In this document: one piece after another, positions 35,701 through 46,191 of the stretch
Numbering within the stretch: the first letter of the stretch is position 1
Layout: each line of letters starts with the position of its first letter
DNA from: Diphasiastrum complanatum
Lineage: Eukaryota > Streptophyta > Lycopodiopsida > Lycopodiales > Lycopodiaceae
Length of the DNA stretch: 64,000 nucleotides
Assembly: GCA_029204225.1 (NCBI GenBank)
Contig: CM055101.1
Location: forward strand, 35,391,648-35,455,647
Reading direction: 5' to 3'
The notes under the pieces: generated by a model
Databases searched by the model: none
The model's input: the letters and a program-made list of their open reading frames with translations, nothing else
Told to the model about the DNA's origin: nothing
Program-made: the position numbers and the translations under genes

Positions 35701-35838
35701 GAGAAAGCTGTTTATGATGCTGTGCGCTTCAAGTTAGATGAAGCTCGAAAAGCATTAACTGTAGCAGAGTCAACCCACTTAGCAGCAACACAAGCTGTGC
35801 ACAAAAAGGAGCAAGAGAGTAAATGGTTGAGGTTTTGA
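23787..35838 (+). CDS. CCCH zinc-finger and G-patch protein (ZGPAT-like)
   Basis: A nuclear RNA/DNA-binding protein of the plant CCCH/G-patch family (relatives of animal ZGPAT; Arabidopsis C3H22 type, as I recall it). Four exons: 23787-23909, 25623-25964, 30774-30834 and 34805-35838. All junctions are GT/AG, phases join, and the protein is 519 aa, near the family's roughly 500. Residues 1-60 are helical ([19 protein letters not shown]). A Tudor-like segment lies near 125-155 ([20 protein letters not shown]). A CCCH finger spans residues 157-175, formed across exon 3 as [19 protein letters not shown] (Cx7Cx5Cx3H). An acidic patch lies near 255-267, a G-patch near 306-345 ([17 protein letters not shown]), then a Lys/Arg-rich stretch and a C-terminal coiled coil ending in KWLRF. 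Introns of 1.7, 4.8 and 4.0 kb contain transposons, but all splice sites look intact. The 61-base exon 3 is essential for the finger. Confidence 0.93.
24450..25290 (+). pseudogene. LINE reverse-transcriptase fragment in intron 1
   Basis: A plus-strand L1-type RT piece. [20 protein letters not shown] corresponds to the region just after the first catalytic Asp. [20 protein letters not shown] and [12 protein letters not shown] correspond to the block ending in the usual YADD, here changed to [16 protein letters not shown] lies downstream. Two frameshifts and several stops are present. It has the same orientation as the host gene. Confidence 0.7.
26335..27148 (+). mobile_element. Miniature LTR retrotransposon (TRIM-type) tandem array in intron 2
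   Basis: LTR-A (26335-26663, 329 bp) starts TGTTGGAATG and ends CTACG, a variant of CTACA. It is followed directly by the primer site TGGTATCAGAGC (26664). After a 45-base internal part, a second, rearranged LTR (about 26710-26899) ends CTACA. A second primer site (26900-26911), a 24-base spacer and a polypurine tract ttgagggggag (to 26946) lead to LTR-C (26947 to about 27148), which again starts TGTTGGAATG and is truncated on the right. There is no coding capacity. A TATA-like gatataagtgg is in each complete U3. A 38 bp tandem duplication ('ggtgcaacctctgaaccagaaaggttaagttg') lies in U5. The structure LTR-primer site-polypurine tract-LTR defines a TRIM. Mobilisation would need enzymes from an autonomous copia element. 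Confidence 0.85.
26900..26946 (+). mobile_element. Complete TRIM internal region, 47 bp
   Basis: The whole internal region between two LTRs is TGGTATCAGAGC (initiator-Met tRNA primer site), a spacer, and ttgagggggag (polypurine tract). An almost identical copy sits at 26664-26709. Confidence 0.85.
27149..27529. other. Intron 2, tRNA-like A-box stretch
   Basis: Non-coding intron sequence. 'gggagatagctcaattggataaag' (27251-27274) resembles the 5' end and A box of a tRNA-derived SINE. No B box (ggttcgaatcc) was found at the expected distance, so this is not called as a tRNA or SINE. Confidence 0.3.
27530..28260 (-). pseudogene. LINE reverse-transcriptase fragment in intron 2
   Basis: A minus-strand L1-type [19 protein letters not shown] is followed by [12 protein letters not shown] (first catalytic Asp; plus positions near 27950-27985), [10 protein letters not shown], and [11 protein letters not shown], where the usual YADD is YAND (near 27665). 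Several in-frame stops lie between the blocks. It is inserted opposite to the host gene. It could be from the same LINE family as the intron 1 fragment, which covers an overlapping part of RT. Confidence 0.7.
28261..29394. other. Intron 2, no element identified
   Basis: Non-coding intron sequence with a few 60-100 codon open frames on both strands, none with a recognisable domain. Confidence 0.4.
29395..30095 (+). pseudogene. hAT-type transposase C-terminal remnant (tentative)
   Basis: On the plus strand [16 protein letters not shown] (near 29850-29900), followed about 90 bp later by [15 protein letters not shown] (near 30010-30060), resembles the dimerisation region of plant hAT transposases. 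The family there has '...AIRILSQ...CERNWSTFSLIHTKKRNRL'. The signature Trp is lost, and stops interrupt the frame at least five times. An earlier open segment, [20 protein letters not shown], near 29411 may belong to it. The assignment rests on two short blocks. Confidence 0.35.
30096..30773 (+). other. Intron 2, final part
   Basis: Unique-looking intron sequence up to the acceptor ccaatgtgcag at 30773. The open frame of 103 codons overlapping exon 3 is in a different frame from the CCCH finger and is not coding. Confidence 0.6.
31480..33560 (+). other. Exon-like protein segments inside intron 3
   Basis: Within intron 3, on the gene strand, three stretches look like coding exons but do not fit the CCCH/G-patch protein. 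(1) 31482-31650, after ttctttcacag: [18 protein letters not shown] ... [13 protein letters not shown]. (2) 31808-31868, between gttgcag and gtaggt: [20 protein letters not shown]. (3) 32975-33220, after catttccag: [20 protein letters not shown] ... [13 protein letters not shown], with a further Cys/His-rich frame at 33340-33560 ([19 protein letters not shown]). The junction phases do not join into one frame. They may be a decayed gene or captured exons. I do not recognise the family. Confidence 0.35.
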
Positions 35839-36290
35839 ATGGCATCACATAGACATTAAGTTTATTATCATAAATACTTGAAAGCTGTATCAAGAGAGAC
35901 GACAATGATTCCTGGGGTCTGCAATAGTGCGTATTCCATCAGAAAGCCACAATACCACACATAGATCAAAGAGTCATTTGTTTAGTGTTTTGCTGGTTAG
36001 AAGATGTAAATATGACCCAAGATATTCTTGGCTTAAGCTGTACTATGACTATGACAAGGATTTTCTCAAAACATCATTTACATTCTCAGCGGGTATGAAA
36101 GTCAGCGACTCGTGTTCGCCACCATGGAGATGTTGCCCTTATCCATGCAAAGATGCATGGTTACGAGAAATGCTGGCTTGACACTTCTGCATTTGACTGA
36201 CTGAATTTACTGATTTACAGTCACATTCATCTATCAGACAAGGCTTCAAATGAGTGAGCTAAATCTAATTATAATTTCTGATGTTCACAC
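35839..36290 (+). other. 3' region of the CCCH/G-patch gene
   Basis: Expected 3' untranslated and downstream sequence. The 84-codon open frame at 35927-36181 has no recognisable domain and is not called. Confidence 0.5.
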
Positions 36291-36299
36291 AACTTTAAG

Positions 36300-37100
36300 C
36301 ATCTGCTCAAAAAAATCATAAGGGTACTCTATCAATTGAATAACTCAGAAGCAATATAAAAGGCACGAACCATGTATTTGTAATTTTAATCACATAAAGA
36401 AATAGGATAAGTACAAATAATAGACTAGGGTCAGCAGAGTCTTGCCAATCAAATCAGAAGCTCGCTGGTTCAAGAGTGTTAACTATAGTTATGCCCGTTT
36501 CCAACAGACTGGAGATAACTTCATTACATCTTGTAACTAATCTCATAAATTAAAATTACCAGTACTCCTGCATCTAGTCAATATAAATGCCCGCTCACTT
36601 TAATCAAGACTTACTTTCTAACCAAATGTTCTTACCGTCACATTTATGTCTAAACTTTCCAAGTATTTGTGCTTAGGTACTCAAAACTAAAAATAACAAA
36701 TGGCAAAACTTTGATTACATCTTGTATTGTTCACAGAACATTTGTTGTTTGCAACTGCCCAAAATCACAAGGGTACTTTGCTTACACATCAACCTATCGA
36801 TTGAAAATAAACGGAACCACATATTTCTATTCGCAATCTCATAAAGAGATTGTGTCGGTACAAATAATAGACTTGTTAGCAGAGTCTTGCCAGAATGTAA
36901 TCAAATTAGATGCTCAGTAATTTGAGATTTATACCCCTATTTATCCATGTTTCCAACAGACTGGAAATGACTTTCATAACTCCTTGTAAATACTAGTACT
37001 GCTACATCTAGTCGATTCATTGTTGTAAATGCTTGCTTGCTTCATTCAAGACTTACTTTTTAGATTGTCCCTACTTTTACATTTGTGACTAAATTTTTCA
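36300..37100. repeat. Tandem duplication, ~450 bp unit
   Basis: Two diverged copies in direct orientation. Matching blocks are 'aagggtact' (36322 and 36768), 'gtacaaataatagact' (36411 and 36860), 'gcagagtcttgcca' (36434 and 36879), 'tttccaacagactgga' (36498 and 36949), and 'caagacttacttt' (36605 and 37047). Offsets are 445-453 bp. It has no coding capacity. Confidence 0.75.
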
Positions 37101-38760
37101 ACCAGTTGAAAGTAGCTAATCACAAAACTTGAGCTCGAAAGGCCTTGAATAAAGAAAATACAATGGGCTTGGCGAATAAAGAAAACTCTTAAGGTAGTGC
37201 TATTGGCGGGCTAGTTTCAGGATTCTTACTCAAGCCCTACGGTCTGCAAGCTTCCTTTGGAGCAGATCTCACAAATGATTCGTTTTCTAATCCATCACCA
37301 CTATTATGGTTGGTGTGGTGCTAGGATATGTTTCACTCGCCAAAATGCCACCTTTAATTCTTACAGGCCTGAACTCTGTAACTGGTTATTTTCCTTTCCT
37401 TTAATCATTTGGTGGAGGTGGGGATGATGGCAAAGTAGCTGATAATTACACATGACCCATAACTCTTCTTATGTATTGTTAGCAACTTCTTGTTTCATAA
37501 TGTGGAACTTGAAACTGCCATTGTAGGATTGTTCGATGTCAAAATGTAAGAATTCAAATGAGTGGACGTCATTGGAACAAACTCCCCTTTGCTGTACATA
37601 TTGTGCACATTTGAAATAATCTTGTTTGCAAAACTGCAAACTTGAGATGTGCAATGGCTTCCTGCTCTGTACCTAACCTTCAAGCTGCTTAAGGTTTGCT
37701 AGAAGGCTGTTTCCCCAATCTGTATATGGTTTCCATACAAATGGGAAGGTTACATCAACATGTTTATTAGCAATGTCATTTCTTTGTTTAGCATCCAACA
37801 GGTGTCCAAACCAGTGTGGGGCAGGTATTGATATTTTTGATACTAGCTGGGTCCTGATATAACAATTTTTAGAATTTTTTGATACCAGCCAGGTATGAAT
37901 ATAACCAAGTTTATAAATTCATAATGTAGCAATCTTTCCTCATTATGAATATAATCATGAATATGCTGGTATTGCAAGGGCAAGTATAAACCTTTTTAAA
38001 GACCAATACTTTGTTGGTGCCCACCAATGTCTTTGGGGCACCATGAATAATATTTAATACATATGTAAATATTGGATATCAACTAAAAATGGATACTATT
38101 TTGATGCCATGTTAAAATCATTCTTTTGCCACTAATCCGAGTATCAATATGTGCGTTGATGGGCTAAAACCAGTCATAGTCGAGTATCGGCCCTAATATT
38201 ACAAATACCAGCCAAGTATGTTCTATCAAACCATTGTTGATACCAGCAGGGGCACCTATGTACCCGCCCAACACAGACAAGAGGTTCATGCTAATTTAAA
38301 TAAATTCATAATGTAGCAGTCTTCCCTCAAACTAAGTTTAATGTTTTAGTTGTAGCATTTTGTTACAGTGGATAGAAGATGTGAGCATTAGAGTTGTTGT
38401 GAAGAATATGCAAAATTTGGCTTGATTAGTGTGAGTAGTAGGCCTATTTGCATTAGCCAATTCATGCTGGCAATGTGAAACTAGACAAAAGCTAGTCATG
38501 TAAAAGCATGCCAAGTGTCATCATGAGGTTGGGCCCCAAATCCCCCCATGACTTGTACAAATCAAAATGCATTCTTAGGATAGGCAAGTGGACATGCATC
38601 TTGAGTCGTATGAGGTGTTGACACATGTCATAAAGTGTAGAAGTGCAAAATTGCAAGCAGTGCACCATTGGTAAAAAACTCATCACATTGACTTTTGAGG
38701 TCCAATGTGTTTTGAGGTACAAATCATGGATCCAGTCATTTTTAGAGATTACCACATACC
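37101..38760. other. Intergenic, degenerate repeats only
   Basis: No gene is supported. The 37820-38260 stretch repeats words such as 'gataccagc(c)aggtat' and 'gatacta' irregularly. The minus-strand frame at 38492-38755 has no recognisable domain. Confidence 0.4.
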
Positions 38761-38769
38761 TAATGGAGT

Positions 38770-39170
38770 AGGAGTTAGAAATAGTAAGCTCAACTGTGAT
38801 TGTACCATTAGTTTTGTTTACAGTTGTTATGTACTGTTTCAGTTTGGCAGGCTTTAGTTAAGAAGCCAGCCCGGGGGCTTGTCCCGGGCCGATAACGGGA
38901 TTACACATGTATATAGCCTAAAATGCCACGTAAAGGCCAACAATGAATTTCATGCATTTATTAGGCTTATGCCACCTGGCGTCCCCATGCACCTTTGCTT
39001 GTATATGAACATTTCTTTGTAATAATGATTGCTTTTGCTTTGTGATCTCTTTGCTTTATGTGAGCTCCTCCATCACTCTGTTACTTGTGGATGCTATTTA
39101 TGGTAGTCAGTGATTGCATCTTTGATCTGTACTCTCCACTAGATCAGAATTTCTGCATAGAATCTTAACT
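38770..39170 (+). mobile_element. Ty1/copia 5' LTR (left edge approximate)
   Basis: It lies directly before the primer site TGGTATCAGAGC (39171-39182). It contains a GC-rich hairpin (GCCCGGG...CCCGGGC, near 38871-38891) and a late 'tttgtaataatgattgc' polyadenylation-type region, as in plant copia LTRs. Its left edge was not found. Confidence 0.55.
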
Positions 39171-39182
39171 TGGTATCAGAGC
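39171..39182 (+). promoter_or_regulatory. Primer-binding site, initiator-Met tRNA
   Basis: Perfect TGGTATCAGAGC, the standard plant copia primer site. Confidence 0.85.
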
Positions 39183-39191
39183 TCTCAGACT

Positions 39192-39650
39192 GTGGAGGAA
39201 CGTGCACGATCTCTTGGAAGAACGAATCCATCGATGGTAGCATCAGAATCGAGCAACGGTCCAAGAGCGAATCCATCGACGGTAGCATCAGAATCGAGCA
39301 ACGGTAAGGACGCCGTACTGGGTACAGGATGGTCCGAGGTGATTGGTGACTCAAACCCCTTTGATTCAGTGCATACGAAGCTAATTCATAGAATCAAAGT
39401 AAAAGGAACTTCCATAGCATGCAGGCTATGAGGCAACCCACAAGAAATATTGATAACAGGAGCAATTCTCAATGAATTGACAAACGGTTTGGTGCCGGGA
39501 AGAGCTGACAACGGTTTTTGGACAGACAAGGCAACTATAGCAATTGGGTTCTCATTATTTGGATCAGAAACAACTCCAAAAACATGCAAGGATAGGTTGA
39601 AGTTGTCAACCAGGTTTTTGGAGCAGAAACAAGTGGATCTTGCACTGTAG
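39192..39650 (+). pseudogene. Coding-like region after copia primer site, unidentified
   Basis: An 80-codon open frame begins 10 bp after the primer site. It contains an exact-register 45 bp duplication (39225-39314; residues NPSMVASESSNG then NPSTVASESSNG). A stop follows, then a second open segment in the same region (ILNELTNGLVPGRADNGFWT). From its position this could be the start of a gag, but I do not recognise gag motifs in it. Confidence 0.3.
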
Positions 39651-40116
39651 GAGATTGTTTTTGCTACTGTAAGAAGCTACAGTAGGGCGCCCTGGTACAA
39701 GGATGATGTCTGCAAGAAGCCATGCTCGGGCAGTAAGATTTTCTCAGGTTGAGCCATAGTCGCTCATTGTTGTCAACGTTATGAGTTTGTCTTGTAAGTG
39801 TCTGATAGGATGTCAGCCTAGTAAGATAGAGGATGATAATCTCATGGTGGTAGTGAGGTTTCCTCGGTTTGTGTCTCACGTGGTCCGCTTGTGTTTCAAG
39901 TTGGATGGTGAACAAGTCAAGTTAAGATTGTGGTAGGCTCTTGTTGAAAGCATGGTGTTTGGTTGATACTTTGTGATGGGGAGGATTCACTCATGGCATG
40001 CATGTGCTCGTTATCAATTTCTATGGAGGAAGATCCTTGGTAGATTGATAGTTGGGTGAGCTCACATATCACAAGGTAAAGGGAGTATTTCTCTCCATTT
40101 TTATCATGTTCAAGTT
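39651..40116. other. Decayed element interior, no gene seen
   Basis: No domain was recognised. It probably belongs to the same broken copia element as the flanking pieces. Confidence 0.35.
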
Positions 40117-40388
40117 CTAAGAAGTCTATTCCTGTTGCAAATGGTGCTAAATGTGAGATTCATGGGATAGGAACCGTTCCTATTTGGCAAAGCTTCAAAA
40201 TGTCTTGTATGTTCCTTTCAATGTCTAGAAACTTGTTGAGTTTAAGTCAATTGATTGAAAATGGATGTAATGTCAACTTTGATTGCAATACTTGCTTTAT
40301 CATCAAGAAAGGAAATGTCTTTGCCAAAGGGATTAGAGATGGTAGGGTTTGTGTGAGAACTAATTGCAATTTGGATGTGATGGTGTAG
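40117..40388 (+). pseudogene. Ty1/copia protease/pre-integrase fragment
   Basis: SKKSIPVANGAKCEIHGIGT leads to CMFLSMSRNLLSLSQLIENG and then NCNLDVMV*. This is the end of the copia protease and the gag-pre-integrase block (family 'VLYVPSMSRNLLSVSQL'). It ends at a stop, with no integrase or RT following on this strand. It is the same strand as the LTR and primer site at 38.8-39.2 kb, so probably one element. Confidence 0.75.
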
Positions 40389-40640
40389 GAGTTTGGAACT
40401 CAATGGACACCTTGGAAGTGCACCCTCCTACTAGGTCCCATTTCCCAAATTGTGCTTGTATACTTTGGTCCAAGGCCAATAAAGTGATATGGTTCAAGGT
40501 TGAGGCCCAAGGTTTAGAAAAATAGCCAAAACACCCATGGTAATGGCTTTCTAGCATCTCACTAGGTTCCATACCTCCTACCAAGGCATAGACACCTACC
40601 TACCTTTATTCAATGACACCAGTATCTTAATCTAAAGGCA
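40389..40640. other. Spacer between two copia remnants
   Basis: No gene or LTR end was recognised. Confidence 0.4.
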
Positions 40641-41817
40641 CATACCCTTAATTTTGAAGAAACAAAATGTTTCTATTGTCAAAGCCTTGCCAGCTTTCCA
40701 CCCTGATTTTGACAGAAAAGACACACGAAACAAAATTGTTCACGAATAATTTCTCGACACACGACACGAAATCGTTTCGTGACACAAAATCATTCTTGCT
40801 CCACGAAGGACCAAGAAGATCAGCCAAGTACCAAGGGGTACAAGTATTTGATCAGACATCATGACATCAACATAAGTACTCTAGAACGTGGCTAATCTGT
40901 CACTCTTGTAATTCGTGATTAGTTGTAGATGTTTAATCTTTCTGATGCGGAAGTTACACGACGCGACTCCAAAAAGTTCGCGAACTATATACTTTGTGCT
41001 TGATGCATAATATTGTAAGACAAAAAATATACAGAATACATGTCCGCCTATGAGCGAGACAATTTTGTAAGAGGATCAACAAATCCAGAAGTTCGCTAGT
41101 AAGCGAGACATTATTCGTGAGAGAATCGTTTTCCTCTCACGCCAATGCACTGTGTGGATCTGTTGCACAGTGCTTGAAATTAGAAGATCAATAGATAATA
41201 TTGTAGCTGTTATGCGCATATTATTCTGAATGATTGTATGATCTTGAATGAATATTTGTCTGCTACTATTCGTGTATCTGATTTACTTGTTTATTCAATT
41301 TTGCACATTGGTTTGATTTTTTTGAATGTTGTAATAATTTATAACGTAGACTAGTAGTGTCTGTCTACATTCTGGAGGATTGTAGGAATGATATAGCCGG
41401 CAGTGACCAGCAATCATATATGAATTCCACAAGAATTGATTTTATTCGCGAATGCTTTCGCTTCGTGTTTCACTTCGTTTCACTTCGCGATCACTTGGCT
41501 TTAAGTGTAAATCAATTTCAGAGCTCATTTAAGTTTCGTTTCACTTCGTTTCATTTTGTCTAGTATCGTTTCGTTTCGTTTTGTCTTGTTATAGAGCCTG
41601 ATTGATCTTTTCATGAATTCTTCTCTTTCATCTAGTTTCGCTTCGTTGAGTTTTGTTGTAGAGCTTGACTGGATCGCGAATTCTTCTTGAGCATAAATAA
41701 TTCATGATCAGAACAGTTTTGCAAAATGTTTGCGAATCGTTCGAGAGAGTCCTATCAGTTCGTTACCAAAATTTTACTGGAATTTTGAATTTGCACAATT
41801 TGCAACACTTTCCATCA
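40641..41817 (+). mobile_element. Ty1/copia 5' LTR region rich in TTTCGTTTCGT
   Basis: The right end (...TTCCATCA) sits one base before the primer site at 41819. The region has short palindromic and tandem words around 'acgaaatcgtttcgt' (40765) and 'ttcgtttcacttcg' (41470-41580). The true LTR is probably shorter than this span; the left edge could not be fixed. Confidence 0.5.
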
Positions 41818-41818
41818 G

Positions 41819-41830
41819 TGGTATCAGAGC
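41819..41830 (+). promoter_or_regulatory. Primer-binding site, initiator-Met tRNA
   Basis: Perfect TGGTATCAGAGC, 103 bases before a copia gag start codon. Confidence 0.85.
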
Positions 41831-41932
41831 TACCTTGTCATAGTCTGACATAGCTGAAAAGCTATCAGATCTAGGAGGCTAAGCATTCAAACAAAGAACC
41901 ATTAACAAGTGAGGAACACAAATTCAGGAGCA

Positions 41933-42265
41933 ATGGCTTCAATAAGCACCATACAATCCAAGATCTGTACAACACTAGATTCATCAGAATCTAACTTCCT
42001 AGCATGGAAGGTTAAGACCTCGCTGATACTAAAGGGAGAAGGATTATTCCCCTGGGTAGATGGCACTTAGGAGATGCCTACAACAACAGGAAAGCAACTA
42101 CGTGAATGGAGGGAGAAGAATGACAAGGTAGTAGCCTTGTTATCATCATCCATCGAGGATAGCCTGAACTCTTGACCTGGCTACACTCTCTAAAGCAAAA
42201 GATATGTGGGATACTCTACACAGAAGATTTCAAATGAAATCATGCAATCAGATAATGATGACCCT
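41933..42265 (+). pseudogene. Ty1/copia gag, broken
   Basis: It starts at ATG 41933 (MASISTIQSKICTTLDSSES) and continues NFLAWKVKTSLILKGEGLFP, a UBN2-type copia gag N-terminus. Stops follow after DGT and after EDSLNS, then a frameshift into LSKAKDMWDTLHRRFQMKS. The nucleocapsid and pol are missing. Confidence 0.8.
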
Positions 42266-42299
42266 AAGGGTACGATGCATCTAGGCCGCCACAATGTGA

Positions 42300-42833
42300 A
42301 AATATCGTAGAATTAAAATAATATTAAACTTAGAGATTCAAGTTCTGGGGTTTGTCCAAACTTGAGGTAGACTAGTCTAGTAACTTTCCAATTAGAGTCA
42401 AGTTAGTTTTTTTGTCTTCATAGTGATGTGTAGGTCTAGAACCTATCAAGAAGCATTTGAGGCTACTCTTATAGGTCAAAGGATTCTCAAATTCTCAAGT
42501 CTTATCCATCTCTCTTTTTGTCATCTAGTGGAGAGGTAGAGGCAATGTGGCATCTAGATTGTTCTCTCTCTTCACGAGTTCTAGAAGGCCTCTTGTAATA
42601 TAAATAAGGTGGCTTTGTACCACAAGAATACACTTTTTCAAGTAAAGCTTCCATTTGATTCATTTGAGGTGCAATGATAGTTAGATTGTGATGAATGCTC
42701 TTGCCTTCAAGCTAACTAGCTTGCCAATGTTTTCCATCTCATTGTTTTTGGAATAGAAGCTAGTTTGGTGTGCAATCATTCATTCTCTTGATCCTTTGTA
42801 CTTGCAGCTGGTTCACACGTGTGAAAAGTTCTC
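42300..42833 (+). mobile_element. Ty1/copia 5' LTR (left edge approximate)
   Basis: It has a TATA box (taatataaataagg, near 42598) and lies directly before the primer site at 42835. Its sequence is unlike the LTR at 40.6-41.8 kb, so this is a different family. Confidence 0.6.
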
Positions 42834-42834
42834 A

Positions 42835-42846
42835 TGGTATCAGAGC
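42835..42846 (+). promoter_or_regulatory. Primer-binding site, initiator-Met tRNA
   Basis: Perfect TGGTATCAGAGC. Confidence 0.85.
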
Positions 42847-43555
42847 TTGATAGGAGAATACACATCTAATCATTGCTTTGTCAAATGGAATGACTTCTCA
42901 TCATTGTTGGTGAAATTTTGCCTCTTACTAGCACTCGATTTTGAGCTAACTAGATCCACTCTCATCATCACTTATTAATGTATCTTTTTCTCTGATTTCA
43001 AAGCTGTACGTCCAACTGTAGCAGCACGTGTGAGGCCTCGAATCAAGATAGAGTGGGGACTATGTTACTTCTCATCTTTTCCATCCATCTTGCATATGAA
43101 TGGAAAGCTAATCAAGTGTAGATTGGTGGATCCTAAGGAGAGTTCTTTGCACTCAAAGTGAGGCATATTGAAGAAGAAAAACAGCGTTTTAGATGCTTGA
43201 AGGATGTACTATCAAAGATCCTTTATTATAGGAGTCAAAATAGCAAATTTTGACTATTTCTCAATTTTTTTCAATCTAAGAAGCATTATTTGGATCTATG
43301 ATCCTATGAATGGATGAAACTTTCTAAATGATAAATCTGACTTTTTTAAGCTATTTCACACGTGTGAACTCAGATTTACTTCATCCACTTTTGCTTGGAA
43401 AAATTAAGTGCAAATTTTGACTAGCACCTAGAAATTGTTATTTTTGGCCTTCTTTGAGTTCTCAATCATTTGTTACTTGATTCCAAGTGATCAATAGTTT
43501 ACATTTGATTAGTTTTGAACCTCTGAAAACATAAGCCGAAATCAATTCTCTAGGC

Positions 43556-43685
43556 ATGACTTCAATGGGATCTTATTTTTTAGAACAAAGTGAGAGACTC
43601 ACTTCTACAAATTATGCTACATGGAAAGTGAGGGTAGAATCCATTCTTGTACTTCAAGTCTGGAATTACACTTTGCTATTTTTCC
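43556..43685 (+). pseudogene. Ty1/copia gag N-terminal fragment
   Basis: MTSMGSYFLEQSERLTSTNY then ATWKVRVESILVLQVWN is the start of a copia gag. It is lost after about 42 codons, where 'cgatgg'-type repeats begin. It lies 0.7 kb after the primer site at 42835, a long but plausible leader. Confidence 0.7.
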
Positions 43686-46191
43686 ACATAATGCAATGGT
43701 TTTTTCATTCTGTCCATCGCTGATCAGATAGGACATAAATTCGCTGGTAGCAGCGATGCATTGATGGCCCATCACTATGGATTATTGGCATAAACGTCTT
43801 GCTTTTTGATTGATAGCAATCTGAAATCTGCCCATTACTGATACATCTCTTTATGTGTTAAACACTTTGTTATGTAAGCAAGTAGCATAACATATGTAAG
43901 CTATTGATATGGAAGTGGACAACGATGGTAAGCCATCTTGAAACAAACTTTTTTGATATAGTATGGTTGAATACTTGTTTTGGAATCCATCGCTGATGTC
44001 CAACGATGAACAACCAACTCCTTTGCTAAAATGTGTCCTCTTGTCAAGAAGAGTTCTTAGAAATGAATAAATATTGATAAAACGTGCTATCATCTATGTC
44101 TTTTATAGCATAGTTTTGACTCATTTAGGATGTTAGAGTCCTATCATTCCATTCTTAAAGAATTCCGAAAGACAGCAAGCAAAGGTATGTATAAAACTTT
44201 CACTCTTTAGTTTCAAGTCAATGTGAGATGAATGTAATACTCCACAATCTATTGTCAAAGCTTAAGTGAGTAGGATTTGAAGGAATTGGGTTGTAATAAT
44301 AACACCTTTCTCGGGCTTGTGAAAACTCAATGCTATACATAGACCCAAATTCAGCATAAATCATTTTTTTAAGACACTCACGAGCAAACATGACCTCTTC
44401 ACAAGACTCACTTGCGACTACTATTCAAATTGGTGCTTCTTACATATCTCGGTTGCTTTTACGCAAATGGCAGATGCACTTCAAATAAATAATTTGGCAT
44501 TGTAAGAAACTACTAATGGCATTTGTACTTTTTGGAAGATCGGATTGATTTTCAACTAGTTTTAAACATGTCTCGTGCTCCATTAAGCATTGCCTTAACA
44601 TATAGAATCATTGCTTGTCGTAGATACTATTGTAACCCTCACTTATGATAATGACAGTTTTAGCATATTAGGGATTGATAACCTAAAAAGTTCTTAAAAG
44701 CACATGGATTTGTGCGAGAGCTTCTACATTCATACGGATTGAAATGACATATCTAATATTAAAAGAGTTTTTCAATAGCCCCGCTATGCAATTCTATAGA
44801 ACAGAAGATGAATAAGACTCTCAATTGAGAGATTGTAAATAATTAAGCTAGACACCCCCTGATCGTGTAGTTGTACTTATGTGTGAAAAATGCATCATAG
44901 ACAAAACAATTGTAAATATGTCAAATGCATTAAGTGGTAGCATTTATTCTATGCTTAAAAGCATGTGCTGCAAAGCACATTAGAGAACTTGTGAGGTTCC
45001 AATTTCAAAATATCTTATACATTGTAAAAGTCAATGTATTTGCCAAAATATATCAAATGCAAGCTAACTTAGTCTTCCTAAGTTAGAAGAATGACCAATA
45101 GGAAAGTGTTAGACTGGTTATTAAATTATTGGACAACCCTAGACAATGTAGCTTATTTATTCCAATAGTATAGCTCTCATTCGTGTTGACATATAACACT
45201 TATATCTATATGTTGTATATAAATATTGTTGAAAGCCATGAAAGAATAGACTTAAGGCAATCAATCTAAAACAATCTAGAGGTTATAATTTTTGTATTAT
45301 TTGTAGCATATTAGAAGCAATAAAAATTTGTGTGACATAGAGGTAGCATATTTGTTGATCTTGCCAACCAGAAGAGTGTGGTTACTTGCTTATTAGATGC
45401 TTGTGGCTTCGTTTTTCTTTTCTTTGTTGGCTACATATTCATACTTTCATTGGTTGAAAATTTGACCAATTGTAGACAAGTATCAAATGACAAGAAACCT
45501 ATGACATACAATCTTTGGGTGTTTTCTAAACCTCTTTTCTGTTGATTTGGTGCTTTATGCTCTTGCCATCATGCTATGAAAAATTCGTTTAGTTGCTTCA
45601 CAACCATACAAAAACATTGTGATTTTGCTTTTACTAGCTTTCTGTCACAATCTCATCAGCCTATTGTGCATTAAATTGAGTAATCTTACAGATTATTTGG
45701 CAGTAAATACAGTTCTTATTTTCTTTGATTACCTTAGCTAACCAGTTTGTAGAGCATCGTTGTCGTCCACATACTGTTCTTTGGCTATTCTTCATAGTAT
45801 GTGTCTAACTTATGAACCACAAAACACATAAATGACTAGAGATTTTGGAGACAATAAAGAGCTCTTGGTGCTCATTTCATTATGTATTAAAATTACTAAT
45901 AACATTATGAAGGCAACCACAAATAGATTATTTTGGATTCTCATACTAGTTGCATAGACAGTTCATTTACCAATGACATCGCTTAAATTGTCATAAATTT
46001 CATATGCCACCTCCAATCCAAGTGCTGCAGAAAGCAAAAATTATTTAATATTTGTCCTTTATGTGTACATACTTATATTGAAAAATTATTTCCATCTAGG
46101 CCTATTACTTGGCAGTTTTCCTTTATCGGAGAGTCGGATTCACTTGCCTTAAATATTAATTTTGATCTATTTTTCTACTTATTCCTATTCA
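43686..46191. other. AT-rich, no gene seen
   Basis: From 43700 to 44030 there are several 'cgatg(g)' words, in both orientations, like those at 8.6-8.9 kb. The remainder is AT-rich with no recognisable transposon or gene. Confidence 0.4.

Noticed and set aside
36669-36920. 83-codon frame in the tandem duplication
   Set aside because: The homologous copy at 36.3-36.6 kb has no matching frame, so it is not conserved as protein.
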